Part shown: piece by piece, positions 18,992-28,002 of the stretch
Layout of the letters: each line of letters opens with the position of its first letter
Position numbering within the stretch: the stretch's first letter is position 1
Source: Lentibacillus juripiscarius JCM 12147
GTDB lineage: Bacteria > Bacillota > Bacilli > Bacillales_D > Amphibacillaceae
Direction: 5' to 3'
NCBI GenBank assembly: GCA_001311805.1
Contig: BBCA01000009.1
Location: forward strand, 1-64,000
Length of the DNA: 64,000 bases
The notes under the pieces: generated by a model
Told to the model about the DNA's origin: nothing
Database searches by the model: none
What the model saw: only the letters and a program-made list of their open reading frames with translations
Position numbers and translations under genes: made by a program

Positions 18992-19020
18992 TTGACAATT
19001 TTATGATAACAGAATATAAT
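18992..19020 (+). promoter_or_regulatory. Consensus sigma-A promoter of mazEF
   Basis: Perfect TTGACA, 17-base spacer, perfect TATAAT, 50 bases before the antitoxin start. Confidence 0.85.
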
Positions 19021-19069
19021 AATTTTAAGGTAAGGAAAAGTAAGAATCGATGGAGAGAGGTGGTTGTTG

Positions 19070-19318
19070 ATGGAAGCAAAGTTAACCAGTAAAGGTCAGA
19101 TAACTATACCTAAGGAAATTCGACGACTGTTGAACCTTCAATCAGGGGATGCGGTATCATTCGAAGTTCATGAGTCTGGGGTCACCATTAACAAATCAAG
19201 ACGGCCATTGACAATACAGGAACGATTCGAAAACTATGATTTCAATAACTCGAAGGAAGAAATAGAAAAAGCCATGCGTGAAATAGACACAGGTAATGAC
19301 GTTGGGGAGGAACGGTGA
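19070..19318 (+). CDS. mazE: AbrB/MazE-type antitoxin
   Basis: Intact, 82 residues. The N-terminal swapped-hairpin DNA-binding domain reads KLTSKGQITIPKEIRRLLNL then GDAVSFEV, typical of the AbrB/SpoVT/MazE group. The acidic C-terminal part (EERFENYDF region and KEEIEKAMREIDTG) is the expected toxin-binding tail. It neutralises the downstream toxin and should repress the operon. ATG at 19070 is chosen for GAGAGGTGG upstream. Its stop overlaps the toxin start (TGATG). Confidence 0.85.
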   Translation: MEAKLTSKGQITIPKEIRRLLNLQSGDAVSFEVHESGVTINKSRRPLTIQERFENYDFNNSKEEIEKAMREIDTGNDVGEER

Positions 19319-19647
19319 TGAACTATAAGGCGAAGCAAGGTGATATTATTTCCATGGATTTCAATCCCCAAAAGGGCCGTGAACAGCGCGGCAGAAGGCC
19401 TGCAATTGTTGTAAGCAATAACTTTTTCAACCGACTCAGCAATTTGGCACTTGTTTGTCCCATTTCCAATACTTCTCCAGATTTTCCCCTTCATGTTAAA
19501 CTGGATGACCAAACTAAGACAACGGGGTCCATTTTATGTCAACATGTAAAATCGCTTGACCTATCCGCTCGAAATGCATCATTTATTGAGAAACTTCCCA
19601 GTGAACTTCTTAGCGAGGTACTGAACATCATTCAAAGTGAGTTTTAG
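19318..19647 (+). CDS. mazF: MazF/PemK family toxin (mRNA interferase)
   Basis: Intact, 109 residues. Type II toxin with an SH3-like barrel that cuts mRNA. Signature: KQGDIISMDFNPQKGREQRG, then RRPAIVVSNNFFN, LALVCPISNT, FPLHVKL, and ILCQHVKSLDLSAR, with the catalytic Arg/Ser/Thr environment in the loops after strands 1 and 3. An in-frame GTG at 19315 is an alternative start, but the ATG at 19318 matches the homologues. Paired with the AbrB-type antitoxin, overlapping by one base. This is a different module from the housekeeping ndoA locus found next to alr, judging by the antitoxin type. Confidence 0.88.
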   Translation: MNYKAKQGDIISMDFNPQKGREQRGRRPAIVVSNNFFNRLSNLALVCPISNTSPDFPLHVKLDDQTKTTGSILCQHVKSLDLSARNASFIEKLPSELLSEVLNIIQSEF

Positions 19648-19703
19648 ATGCAGGTTGTTAAAATGGTCCATTTTCACAAGACAATCGGAAATAAGACTCG
19701 CAT

Positions 19704-19925
19704 TCAAATTAATGCTCTATTAAAGATGGCCCATTGGTAATCGGGAGCTTTTTCACCGTAAGGATGGGATCCTGCACCGGCCGGCGGTATGCTTGCAGAT
19801 CGTTTTCCCAAGAAAAATGTACTGATTTTTAATCGATAGCTTGCGTGAGCCGCTCGATTTGTCACCATTGTTTGTCCAGGGGCCGGAATATGGTCGTTGA
19901 AGATCCCCACCGTCCGGCGGCCCAT
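19704..19925 (-). CDS. Hypothetical protein, weak
   Basis: Open for 73 residues from an ATG at 19925: TVGIFNDHIPAPGQTMVTN, then HASYRLKISTFFLGKRSA and AGAGSHPYGEKAPDYQWAIF. No family is recognised and no domain is evident. AAAGGGGG lies further upstream, but that sequence is also the 3' arm of the SleL terminator. A frame break near 19930 would connect it to an upstream ATG-GAT-AAA start. Could be a real small gene or chance coding. Confidence 0.3.
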   Translation of the reverse strand: MGRRTVGIFNDHIPAPGQTMVTNRAAHASYRLKISTFFLGKRSASIPPAGAGSHPYGEKAPDYQWAIFNRALI

Positions 19926-19938
19926 CTATTTATCCATG

Positions 19939-19977
19939 CAAAAACCCCCTTTGAAATGGCCCTGCCATTCCAAAGGT
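19939..19977 (-). terminator. Rho-independent terminator of the SleL-like gene
   Basis: On the minus strand CCTTTGGAATGGC pairs with GCCATTTCAAAGG over a short loop, followed by GGG and TTTTT. Lies 8 bases after the gene's stop. Confidence 0.7.
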
Positions 19978-19984
19978 CCGATGG

Positions 19985-21379
19985 TTATATCTTTCTAATT
20001 CTGAAGTTATCCTGCAGTACGGCCCAATTTTGTGGAAACGAGTTTCCCAATACCCAATAAATACACCTCTTAGCCCATATTCCTTCACGGTGTCATATTT
20101 AGCCTGAACACTGCGGGCGTCTTCAAACCATACTTCATGCTCCTGGCCGTTCTCATCCATATAGCGGAAAAATGGTGATTGGTACGTTTCATCATACTGA
20201 ATGGATACACCATATTTTGCTGCCAGCTGAACTGCTTCTTTCGGACTAATCGTTCTGGCAGTTGTACTTTCGACCCAAGGAATATTCCAATCGCGTCCGT
20301 ACAAAGGCATTCCCATCAAGATTTTTTCACGTGGAATGACTGTGACAGCATAGTCCAGCACATCCCTTACTTCATTAATTGGTGCAATGGCCCATGGTCT
20401 GCCGCCTGCCCAGCCCCATTCGTACGTCATCAGCATTACAAAATCCACGATATCCCCATGTGCCGCATAATCATGCGCTTCATAGAGCAGTCCTTGCTGA
20501 ACAGCACTTTCTTTTGGGGCCAAAGATGTCGATACCAGAAACCCTTCCGGATGCAATCGGGATACAACACGCCTCAAAAAGGCATTATAATTTTCACGGT
20601 CTTCCGGGTAAACATATTCGAAGTCAAAATTAACCCCTGCATACCCTTCCGATCGCAGCTTTTCCAAAAGGTTCGTAATAACGTCTCCTGTGTTTCGGAA
20701 TTACGAAGTAGCGTGGCAGCCAAATCTGAGTTTAATTCGCTCTGTTTAAAATTGGTTACAACAATCAGTGGTGCAGCATCATTAGCCCGGGCGGCTTCCA
20801 GTACCGACTGATCCCGCAACTCCGTAAGAGTTCCATCTTCCCTGACGCTGTACATAGATGGTGAAAGATAAGTAAGATACTTGCCCTCTCGCATTACCTC
20901 AGCTTTCCCCTGCTTATCCATTTGCGTTGTGTAGGCATTGACGTCAATTACAGGTTGATTCGTAATCGGAAATCGGAATGTTTGACCCGGAATGATTGGC
21001 TCCGGATCCCCGTTATTATAACTTACCTGCCCGGCACTCAACCCGTCAATACCCCAAATGTATTCATCTGCCTGAACGGTATGCAGAAAATACGGATTTG
21101 ACACCATTTGACCGACGTATATCTCTGCAGGATTCGTAATATTATTTGCCACAGCAAGTTCCTGAACCGTTACACCAAACATACGGGCAATCTTCCATAA
21201 ATTATCCCCAGCCTGAATAACATATTCACGTCCAGGCTCCGGGACAACCAGTGATTGCCGACTACAAGCATATCAGGATTATCTAATTCATTTAACAAAA
21301 CAATCTGATTCATATCTGAACCGTAATTTTGCGCTATTCGCCATATTGTATCTCCACTTTGCACGACATGTATTTGCAT
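19985..21379 (-). CDS. LysM-LysM-GH18 spore cortex fragment-lytic enzyme (SleL/YaaH-like; frameshifted)
   Basis: About 465 residues. Two N-terminal LysM motifs (VVQSGDTIWRIAQNYGSD and YVIQAGDNLWKIARMFG) are followed by a glycoside hydrolase 18 barrel. The active-site strand reads GYAGVNFDFEYVYPEDRENY, the DxxDxDxE-type site with the catalytic Glu. MTYEWGWAGGRPWAIAP and MGMPLYGRDW follow. The true end, YWVLGNSFPQNWAVLQDNF, is in another frame after a lost base near 20058. Other breaks are near 20670 and 21250. This class cleaves cortex muramyl-delta-lactam fragments during spore germination. Start ATG at 21379 with TGGGGGAG upstream. Single gene. Confidence 0.85.
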
Positions 21380-21491
21380 AATGATTACTCCCCCAATTTG
21401 CATGCTACTTTCACCCTATGCATTGGGTGTTTGTCCAGTAACAAATGGAAGGAGAATTCGTGCTTTAATGTCAAAAACGCCCTTGTCGATT

Positions 21492-22735
21492 TTATTTTCT
21501 TGTTACATCACTTATCATAAACCGGCTCTTCGGTATCGACGGCATGCGTACCATACTGAAACGCAAATCCTGTTTTGGCACGCTATAATCCATCCGCTTT
21601 GCCAAGAACTCCAGGCTCACTTTCATGACTTCAACCGTCACCCATTCACCTGCACAGCGGTGGCCCATATCATAATCTCCGCCGCCTTGCGGGATAAAAT
21701 CAAAAAGACTTTCCTCCCAATTTTCGAAACGCTCCGGCCTGAATACATCCGGCTTTTCCCACAAATTCGGGTCATGATTGGTACCATAGACATCCAGCAA
21801 CACAAGTGTCCCTTTTTTAAAATGATGGCCGCCCCAGTTAAAGTCGTCGCGCACCCTGGCACCCAAGAAAGGACCAAACGGATAATAGCGGCGAACTTCC
21901 TGAACAAACATCCAGCTGTAGTCATCATCACCCATTTGCAATTTCTCTTTCGTTTCCGGAAAATCATGCATCGCCAATGCACCGAATGTGATATACCGGC
22001 CAATGGCCACAATCGGTCTTAAAATATTTATTAGTTCGACAGCCGCGACCTGCAGATCCAACAAATTTCCATTCAAATCACGATGCCAAGCCATTGCGTA
22101 TAAAGCAGTGTCTTCAGGTGGTGTGCGTTCTCCATTCCGTACTTGATCAATGATCGTTCTAATCCATCGCTCCGATCTGTTTCGTGCTGTGCGTCCACTC
22201 CAATGCCTTGGTCCAACCGCGCCAAACGCATCAATCATTGCCGAGAAATCGCTTGTCCGCTGGTTCAGCTCGCTGGCAAACAGCGGTACACCCGCCCATT
22301 CACAAGCAATGCGGCACATCACCTTTTCCGCTTCATGAAATAATTCGAACTTCTGCTTTTGCTGCCAGCTATCCACAGCAAACTTCCATTGTTTAGCTGT
22401 AATATCCTTTAGTTCACGGAGGCGCTCGGGTGTCATAAGCGACATAAATAGCTGCTTACGATGCTTGTGTGCAGCATCGTCCATTGTCTGTACGCCCTTT
22501 TTCCCAAAATTGATTCTTTAATTCGCTTTGGCGCAGCACCCTTCCGTCTAAACTTTAGCTCGTCATAAAAAACCTCGGCCGCTTCTTCGCCACCTATACA
22601 AATTACTTTTTGTCCCATCAGTCTGGTCTGGAAGATATCCGAATGAAATCGCCTTCGTCTATTCGGAATATAGTTATATCCTTGCATTAACAGCTTCATG
22701 CTATTGTCCAGACCTTGTTCACGTGGTATTGCCAT
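21492..22735 (-). CDS. CYP152 family fatty-acid peroxygenase (cytochrome P450; frameshifted)
   Basis: About 415 residues. Uses hydrogen peroxide to hydroxylate fatty acids and needs no reductase. The heme-thiolate region reads [19 protein letters not shown] with the Cys ligand, and NILRPIVAI contains the Arg-Pro that binds the substrate carboxylate in CYP152. [20 protein letters not shown] and [13 protein letters not shown] are close to Bacillus YbdT. After repair of one A in an A5 run near 22500, the active-site segment is [10 protein letters not shown]: Gln at the place of Gln85 of P450-BSbeta, where the decarboxylase OleT has His. This favours hydroxylation. ATG at 22735 is preferred (GAGGGTGG upstream) over the GTG at 22747. 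Confidence 0.87.
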
Positions 22736-22801
22736 CTCAGCTTCCACCCTCTCAAACAGTAAGATCTGTAACTATGTTTTTCCTCAAACAGAAAAATATT
22801 C

Positions 22802-23090
22802 ACTTTATAGAGGTTGTTCAAAAAGTCCGGTAAAAATAACACATCGAATTTCTTCGTTGGCTTGTTTTTCCGCTCCTTGGAAAAGAAATACACTTTTCCT
22901 GCGTGCGATGCGGGTTCAGGGAAACTTTCCTTGTGCTCATGTATCTAAATACATACATTCTGCTCCTTGGGAAAGAAGAACGCTTTCCCTTCGTGCGATG
23001 TCGTTCAGGGAAGCTTTCCTTATGCTCGAAACTACGCCGCCTCGAAATTCTCGGTCCTTTTTATCCTCCTTTTTGAACACGCACTTATAG
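22802..23090. repeat. Non-autonomous repeat element with imperfect terminal inverted repeats
   Basis: The left end TATAGAGGTTGTTCAAAAAG and the inverse of the right end, TATAAGTGCGTGTTCAAAAAG split around AGTGCG, pair over about 35 imperfect positions. Inside are two tandem copies of a unit of about 70 bases (from about 22872 and 22963), each running from GCTCCTTGG through GTGCGATG and TTCAGGGAA to CTTTCCTTNTGCTC. No gene inside. Looks like a MITE-type or structured-RNA repeat typical of Bacillaceae. Confidence 0.65.
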
Positions 23091-23157
23091 GATGAAATCG
23101 TGGAAAGACAGCTGCATACCTGTTAACATTCACAATAAATATCACTGTCAAAAAAGG

Positions 23158-23463
23158 GTGAAACGTATATGTGTCAAAAAAGTGCTTATAAATGATATGG
23201 AAATCAATGCGTCAAACGTTCAAGTGGGTACCGTTACCAAAAACGGCAAAAAACGGAGGCAAATTCAATTTGATTTTAAAGTAAGGAGTGAGGACTATCA
23301 CGATGTGACCACGCTTCTTTATAAAAATAACTTTCAGGTCACTGTTCCCGATGAAAATATTACATTCCCTGCTGTCATCACAAACTACGCCACATCTATC
23401 ACTAATTTATATGAAACAGGCCAGACAGGCGATTTCAGTCTTGAGCTCACAGGAAAAGAGTAA
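23158..23463 (+). CDS. ykvR: DUF3219 family protein (YkvR-like)
   Basis: About 102 residues. KVLINDMEINASNVQVG at the start, then KRRQIQFDFKVRSEDYHDVT, LLYKNNFQVTVPDENITF and TNYATSITNLYETG; the last block is the clearest match to Bacillus subtilis YkvR. Small cytosolic beta-rich protein, function unknown. The start is uncertain: GTG at 23158 is in frame, but AAAAGGGTGAAAC is better placed for a GTG at 23171 in another phase, which would join through the A6 run just after it. A terminator follows the stop. Confidence 0.7.
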   Translation: MKRICVKKVLINDMEINASNVQVGTVTKNGKKRRQIQFDFKVRSEDYHDVTTLLYKNNFQVTVPDENITFPAVITNYATSITNLYETGQTGDFSLELTGKE

Positions 23464-23490
23464 TCAAGCTTTTTAATGGAAAAACAGACA

Positions 23491-23533
23491 AGCCACACAG
23501 CATTACAGAACAATGCCGTGTGGCTGCTTTTAG
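23491..23533 (+). terminator. Bidirectional rho-independent terminator
   Basis: AGCCACACAGCATT pairs with AATGCCGTGTGGCT around a 7-nt loop with GCTTTT after it; on the other strand T5 follows further on. Between ykvR and convergent thrB. Confidence 0.75.
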
Positions 23534-23540
23534 CTGACTA

Positions 23541-24462
23541 TCATTCGGAAGTCCTTTCCTTAGAAGTACTGGACTGAGTAACATGCAACCCCGTCCGGTC
23601 AACAGACAACCGTTCAATCTGATAGTCAGGCAGTTCTGTTTTCAGCTGATCAGCACATGCTTTTCCTTTTCCTTTTGGCAAAAAGGATATCATAGCTGGC
23701 CCTGCTCCGCTAATGACAGTTCCATAAGCGCCTTGTTCCGCCGCATACAGTTTAATGTCATTGTAATGTGGAATCAAATGAGCACGATAAGGTTCATGGA
23801 ACAAGTCGCTTTCCATCATTTTTCCTGCCAGCCGATAATCCCCCCGATAAAAGAGCGGCCACCAGTACATTGCTTACAGAGCTGGCCGCTGCCGCACGTT
23901 CTCTGCTAAACATATCCGGCAGCGCTTTTCGTGATGCTTCCGTCTTTAAATCCTGGCGGGGAATAGACATGACCACATCTGTATCCAGACCGGGCATTCT
24001 AATCCAGTCAACTCTTCCTGCAGCTGCTGTCGTAATGATTAAACCACCGTATAATGCCGGGGCAATATTGTCCGGATGTCCCTCTATGTCATTACCAAGC
24101 TCAAGCTTTTGTTCAGGTGTTAGAGACAGACTGCATAACTGATCGGCAAGTTCGATACCTGCAACAATTGCAGATGCACTGCTGCCAAGTCCTCTCGCCA
24201 GAGGGACTTCGCTGCTGACTACCAGCTTGCATGCAGGAAGTTCTTTGTGGAATTGTCCTGCCGTTTCCCTGGCAATTTGCAATATGTAATTGTCCTCCGC
24301 ATTTGCGTCTGCTGAAAGATGTGGAGAATGTTGTTCCACCCGCCATTTGCTGGAGGGAGATACATCAACTGTTAAATAAAGGGCCAGTGCAAGCCCCAGG
24401 GAATCAAACCCCGGGCCGATGTTTGCAGTACTGGCCGGCACACGTATACGGAATGGCTTCAT
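23541..24462 (-). CDS. thrB: Homoserine kinase ThrB (frameshifted)
   Basis: GHMP kinase: homoserine + ATP to O-phosphohomoserine. About 307 residues. The N-terminal [19 protein letters not shown] and the ATP loop [16 protein letters not shown] are intact, as are [14 protein letters not shown] and the C-terminal [16 protein letters not shown]. One frame break near 23850 lies where LVAALLSG should run directly into [17 protein letters not shown]. Last gene of hom-thrC-thrB; its ATG overlaps the thrC stop by four bases. Confidence 0.92.
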
Positions 24463-25519
24463 ACACTCACCAGCTTCCTAATGTGATCGGTCACCACCGC
24501 TTCATCATTTGGCAGGGTCACCGGGGCTGCGTCCATCCTATCAATTGCTGTTTGCGGATCTTTCAATCCATTGCCTGTTAACACGGACACTACTTTGGAC
24601 CCTTTTGGAATCGTGCCATTCTCACATTGCTGGATGACACCGGCGATTGAGGCACAGGAAGCGGGTTCTGCAAACACCCCTTCTCTTCGGGCCAGCAGTT
24701 TATATGCATCCGTGATCGCATCATCGGTGACCAAATCAATTTTCCCACCGGATTCATCCCTTGCATCAATCGCTTTCTGCCAGCTAGCCGGATTGCCTAT
24801 CCGTATCGCTGTAGCTATCGTCTCGGGATCTGTAACGACCTCATTCCGAACTATGGCTCCGGCCCCTTCCGCTTCAAACCCGTACATTCGAGGCAGGCCG
24901 GTACGTTTGGATTCATGGTATTCGGTAAACCCTTTCCAATACGCGCTGATATTTCCGGCATTGCCGACCGGAATGGAAAGGATGTCGGGTGCTGTTCCAA
25001 GCTGGTCACAGACTTCAAAGGCTGCTGTTTTTGTCCTTCCAGGCGGTATGGGTTAACCGAATTAACCAATGTTACCGGTTCTGTTTCGCTTAACTTCCGG
25101 ACAATTTTCAGTGCATCATCAAAATTTCCGTCGATTTCAACAATTGACGCCCCGTACATCACGGCCTGCGCAAGTTTTCCGAGTGCAATTTTACCTTTAG
25201 GGATGACGATAATTGCCCGAAGCCCAGCTCTGGCTGCATAAGCAGCTGCAGAGGCAGACGTGTTTCCTGTCGATGCACAAATAACAGCATCACTGCCTTC
25301 CTCTTTCGCTTTAGCAACCGCCATGACCATACCCCTGTCTTTAAACGAGCCTGTTGGATTAATGCCCTCCACTTTGCCATGCCATTCAATGCCCAGTTTT
25401 TCTGAAAGAGTTGGAAAATAAATGAGCGGTGTATTGCCTTCATAAAGAGACAGTTCAGGCGTCCCGTCTGTCACCGGCAAATGCGCTCTGTAATGTTTGA
25501 TCACACCCTGCCATGTCAT
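24459..25519 (-). CDS. thrC: Threonine synthase ThrC (frameshifted)
   Basis: PLP enzyme converting O-phosphohomoserine to threonine. About 353 residues. The PLP lysine is in [18 protein letters not shown], the phosphate-binding region is [17 protein letters not shown], and NPYRLEGQK then [31 protein letters not shown] and [11 protein letters not shown] follow. A single indel in an A5 run near 25033 shifts the frame. Starts inside the hom stop (ATGA) and ends inside the thrB start, so all three genes are translationally coupled. Confidence 0.92.
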
Positions 25520-26822
25520 GCGTCTGCATCTCCTTCTACTTTATAAAAGCTCTTGATTGCCTGTACCTGGTTAAGATGTTCAAGCTGCTCCAGTGCGTTT
25601 TGCATATTTTTCAATGATGTCTTGTGTGTGATGACGACAATCTCTGCTGTATCGTCTTCCTCTAATGGATTCTGGAGAATTTGTTTAAAGCTAATATCCA
25701 GGTCATTGAACAATGACGAAATCCTTGAAAACACCAGCCTCATCTTTAGCATGAAAACGAAGATAATACTCGCCAACACGCTGTTCCGGTTCTTTCAGCT
25801 GTTTCTCGAAGCGTGGCTCCACAAACTGGCTGCCGGTAACACCCCGGTGCATGTTCTTGATGACTGCGACCACATCAGACATAACAGCGGCAGCGGTTGG
25901 CATGCTCCCGGCGCCTGCTCCATAAAACATCGCTTCCCCCGACTGCTTCCCCGTAAACATACACCGCATTGTACTCATTTTTGACACCGGCAAGCGGATG
26001 ATCCTTGGAGATAAGCGCCGGCTGGACATTAATCTCTACCTGTGTTCCATCAAAATCGGCAAACCCAATCAATTTCATCGTAAGCCCCAGGCTGTCACCA
26101 TACTCCAAGTCTTTTGGATCCACATCTTTGATTCCTGTAACTTCTACATCCTCCAGGTTAATATAAGTAGAAAAGGCGAGCCGTCCAAGAATGGCCATTT
26201 TCCTTGCTGCATCAAGCCCCTCCACATCTGAGGCAGGGTCAGCTTCGGCAAAACCGCGTTCCTGCGCTTGCTTTAATGCCGCTTCATAACTAAGCCCTTC
26301 CTGACTCATTTTGGTCATTATGTAATTCGTCGTACCATTCACGATGCCCATTAACTGTTCAATATGATCGGAAGCAAATCCGTCCGTTATCCCCCGTAAA
26401 ATTGGAATTCCGCCAGCTACACTTGCTTCATAATAGAGATCACACTTGTTTCGTTCAGCGGCTTCATGCAGTTCCCCACCGTGAAGCGCAACCAGATCCT
26501 TATTCGCTGTTACAACATGTTTCTTAGCGGCAAATGCCTTCAAAATAGCCTCACGCGCTTCTTCAATACCGCCCATCACTTCAACCACAACGTCAATCTC
26601 CGGATCCCCCAGTACAGCATCCGGATCTGCCGTTAGCTGGGTTCCATTCATATCCGCTCCGATGTCCCTCGCCTTATCTGGATTACGCACGAGAGCACTT
26701 TTTACATAGACACCGCATCCGAGCTGATGGGCCAGTTTTTCCTGATGTTTCTCAATTAGATTGATGACACCGGAGCCCACAACACCGACGCCTAATAGTC
26801 CAACTGCCACATTATTTTGCAC
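25516..26822 (-). CDS. hom: Homoserine dehydrogenase Hom (frameshifted)
   Basis: Reduces aspartate semialdehyde to homoserine. About 435 residues: Rossmann domain with [17 protein letters not shown], catalytic domain with [22 protein letters not shown] and [19 protein letters not shown], and a C-terminal ACT domain ([13 protein letters not shown], then [11 protein letters not shown]) that mediates threonine feedback. Two breaks: an extra C in a C-run near 25939 and one near 25730. GTG start at 26822 with GGGGTGAGG upstream. First gene of the threonine operon. Confidence 0.93.
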
Positions 26823-27069
26823 ATCCTCACCCCATCATCTAATAAGTAATATTTTGTATATTTAAACACGAATAAGGATGAATAGCAATAGCGAATTTTT
26901 TGATTATTGTTTTAAACCGGTTTCAAGAGCCTTTGTTCATATAAGATGTTTTTTGTGTTTGGTTGTTCATCACCTCGACAAGGGACTAAATAATGGTTCT
27001 TCCTCTATGTTAGGGCATTCCATTAGCGGGGCCATCCCTTGTTCTGATTATAGTTAAGTGCTCAGAGAC
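26823..27069. other. Leader region upstream of hom
   Basis: About 245 bases. It should contain the hom promoter on the minus strand, but I see only weak candidates and no T-box or other leader structure. Confidence 0.35.
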
Positions 27070-27314
27070 GCTACGGCAATATACTTCGCTTTCACCGCTC
27101 CGGGTACAAAGGCGACATCTACTCAAGCCTTCGCTTTCGTAGTGTCTTCTTAGCCATGGGCACGGCCTCAGCCTCCTCGGAAAGCAAAGACCGCTTTCCT
27201 GCGGGGTCTTCGGACACGTGCTGTTCCCATAGGACAAGGAATGCTTCGGCAGCTTTACATCGCACGAAGAAAATTGGTTTGTATTTTCGAGGAGTCTGCG
27301 TATATTGCCTCCGC
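27070..27314. repeat. Palindromic Bacillaceae-type repeat, long copy (inverted orientation)
   Basis: Ends pair as GGCAATATAC and GTATATTGCC. Inside are words shared with the 27427 copy in inverse orientation: TTCGCTTTC, GCCTCCTCG, GCAAAGACCGC, CTGCGGGGTCT and GTTCCCATAGGA. It carries two extra stretches that the shorter copy lacks, so it is about 125 bases longer. No open frame. Confidence 0.6.
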
Positions 27315-27426
27315 TGGTAAAGGTTTTCTGATTAACGTGTACTTATTTTCCATTTCAAGCAATTTCCTTCACTGGACTATACCTTTACAAATTAAAAAAA
27401 TATTGTAATGACTAAAGCAGGAACTA

Positions 27427-27545
27427 GCAGCTGGAATATGCGAGACTCCTGTGGGACAGCGAGCCTAAGAGACCCCGCAGTGAGCGTTCTTTGCGAGCGA
27501 GGAGGCTCGTGGTGAGCCCACGGAAAGCGAGTATATTCCAGCTGC
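27427..27545. repeat. Palindromic Bacillaceae-type repeat, short copy
   Basis: 119 bases closed by GCAGCTGGAATATGC and GTATATTCCAGCTGC. Internal words: GAGACTCCTGTGGGA, GAGACCCCGCAG, GAGGAGGCTCG and CCCACGGAAAGCGAG. The arms can fold into one long hairpin with side stems. Related copies are common in Bacillaceae from memory. Confidence 0.65.
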
Positions 27546-27680
27546 GTTGTCAGAGAGACTCACTAATTCCTCCCTTCGTTAGTCTACGTCGCAGTTTATA
27601 CAAATTGTTCAGTAGACGTTCATTCTCTAGAGTGACGCAAAAACAGCAGTCTTTTGGAAAGCCACCTTTTTCTGATAATC

Positions 27681-27718
27681 AAACGGCTGTCCTATCATTG
27701 ATTGGACAGCCGTTTTCA
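27681..27718 (-). terminator. Rho-independent terminator
   Basis: AAACGGCTGTCC and GGACAGCCGTTT form a 12-bp stem with an 11-nt loop, just beyond the stop of the 77-residue gene. Confidence 0.75.
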
Positions 27719-27728
27719 AATGCCGCAG

Positions 27729-27962
27729 TCAGCTCACAAGCGTCAGCAGTTTTTTGTTTCGTTCCTGCTGTTCCTCGCTTGACGCAAGGTCATATTTCTT
27801 TAATAGATGAAAAAGGGTGTTTAATGTTTCCTGAGGGTGCGTATCGTTTAGAAACCGATCCAGTTTTTCACTTATGTCTGCCGGCAATACGCTTTTCTGG
27901 CTTTCCAGCTTTTTCGCCACATCTTCATGTGGATGATCGAGCTTGCATTCTCCCAAAGCCAT
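27729..27962 (-). CDS. Small soluble group-specific protein, unknown
   Basis: Intact, 77 residues, ATG with GGGAGGCG upstream. CKLDHPHEDVAKKLESQK at the start, a central helix SEKLDRFLNDTHPQETLNTL, and FHLLKKYDLASSEEQQERN near the end. Entirely helical by appearance, no membrane segment. Proteins with HPHxDVxxKL and LFHLLKKYDLA occur across Bacillaceae as group-specific hypotheticals. No operon partner; it lies between repeats and the MscS gene. Confidence 0.65.
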   Translation of the reverse strand: MALGECKLDHPHEDVAKKLESQKSVLPADISEKLDRFLNDTHPQETLNTLFHLLKKYDLASSEEQQERNKKLLTLVS

Positions 27963-28002
27963 CGCCTCCCTAGTTGGACATCCTACCTATCATCCTAACA
28001 CA

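Noticed and set aside
26823..27069. T-box or amino-acid leader for the threonine operon
   Set aside because: No T-box core sequence, specifier loop or terminator/antiterminator pair is visible.
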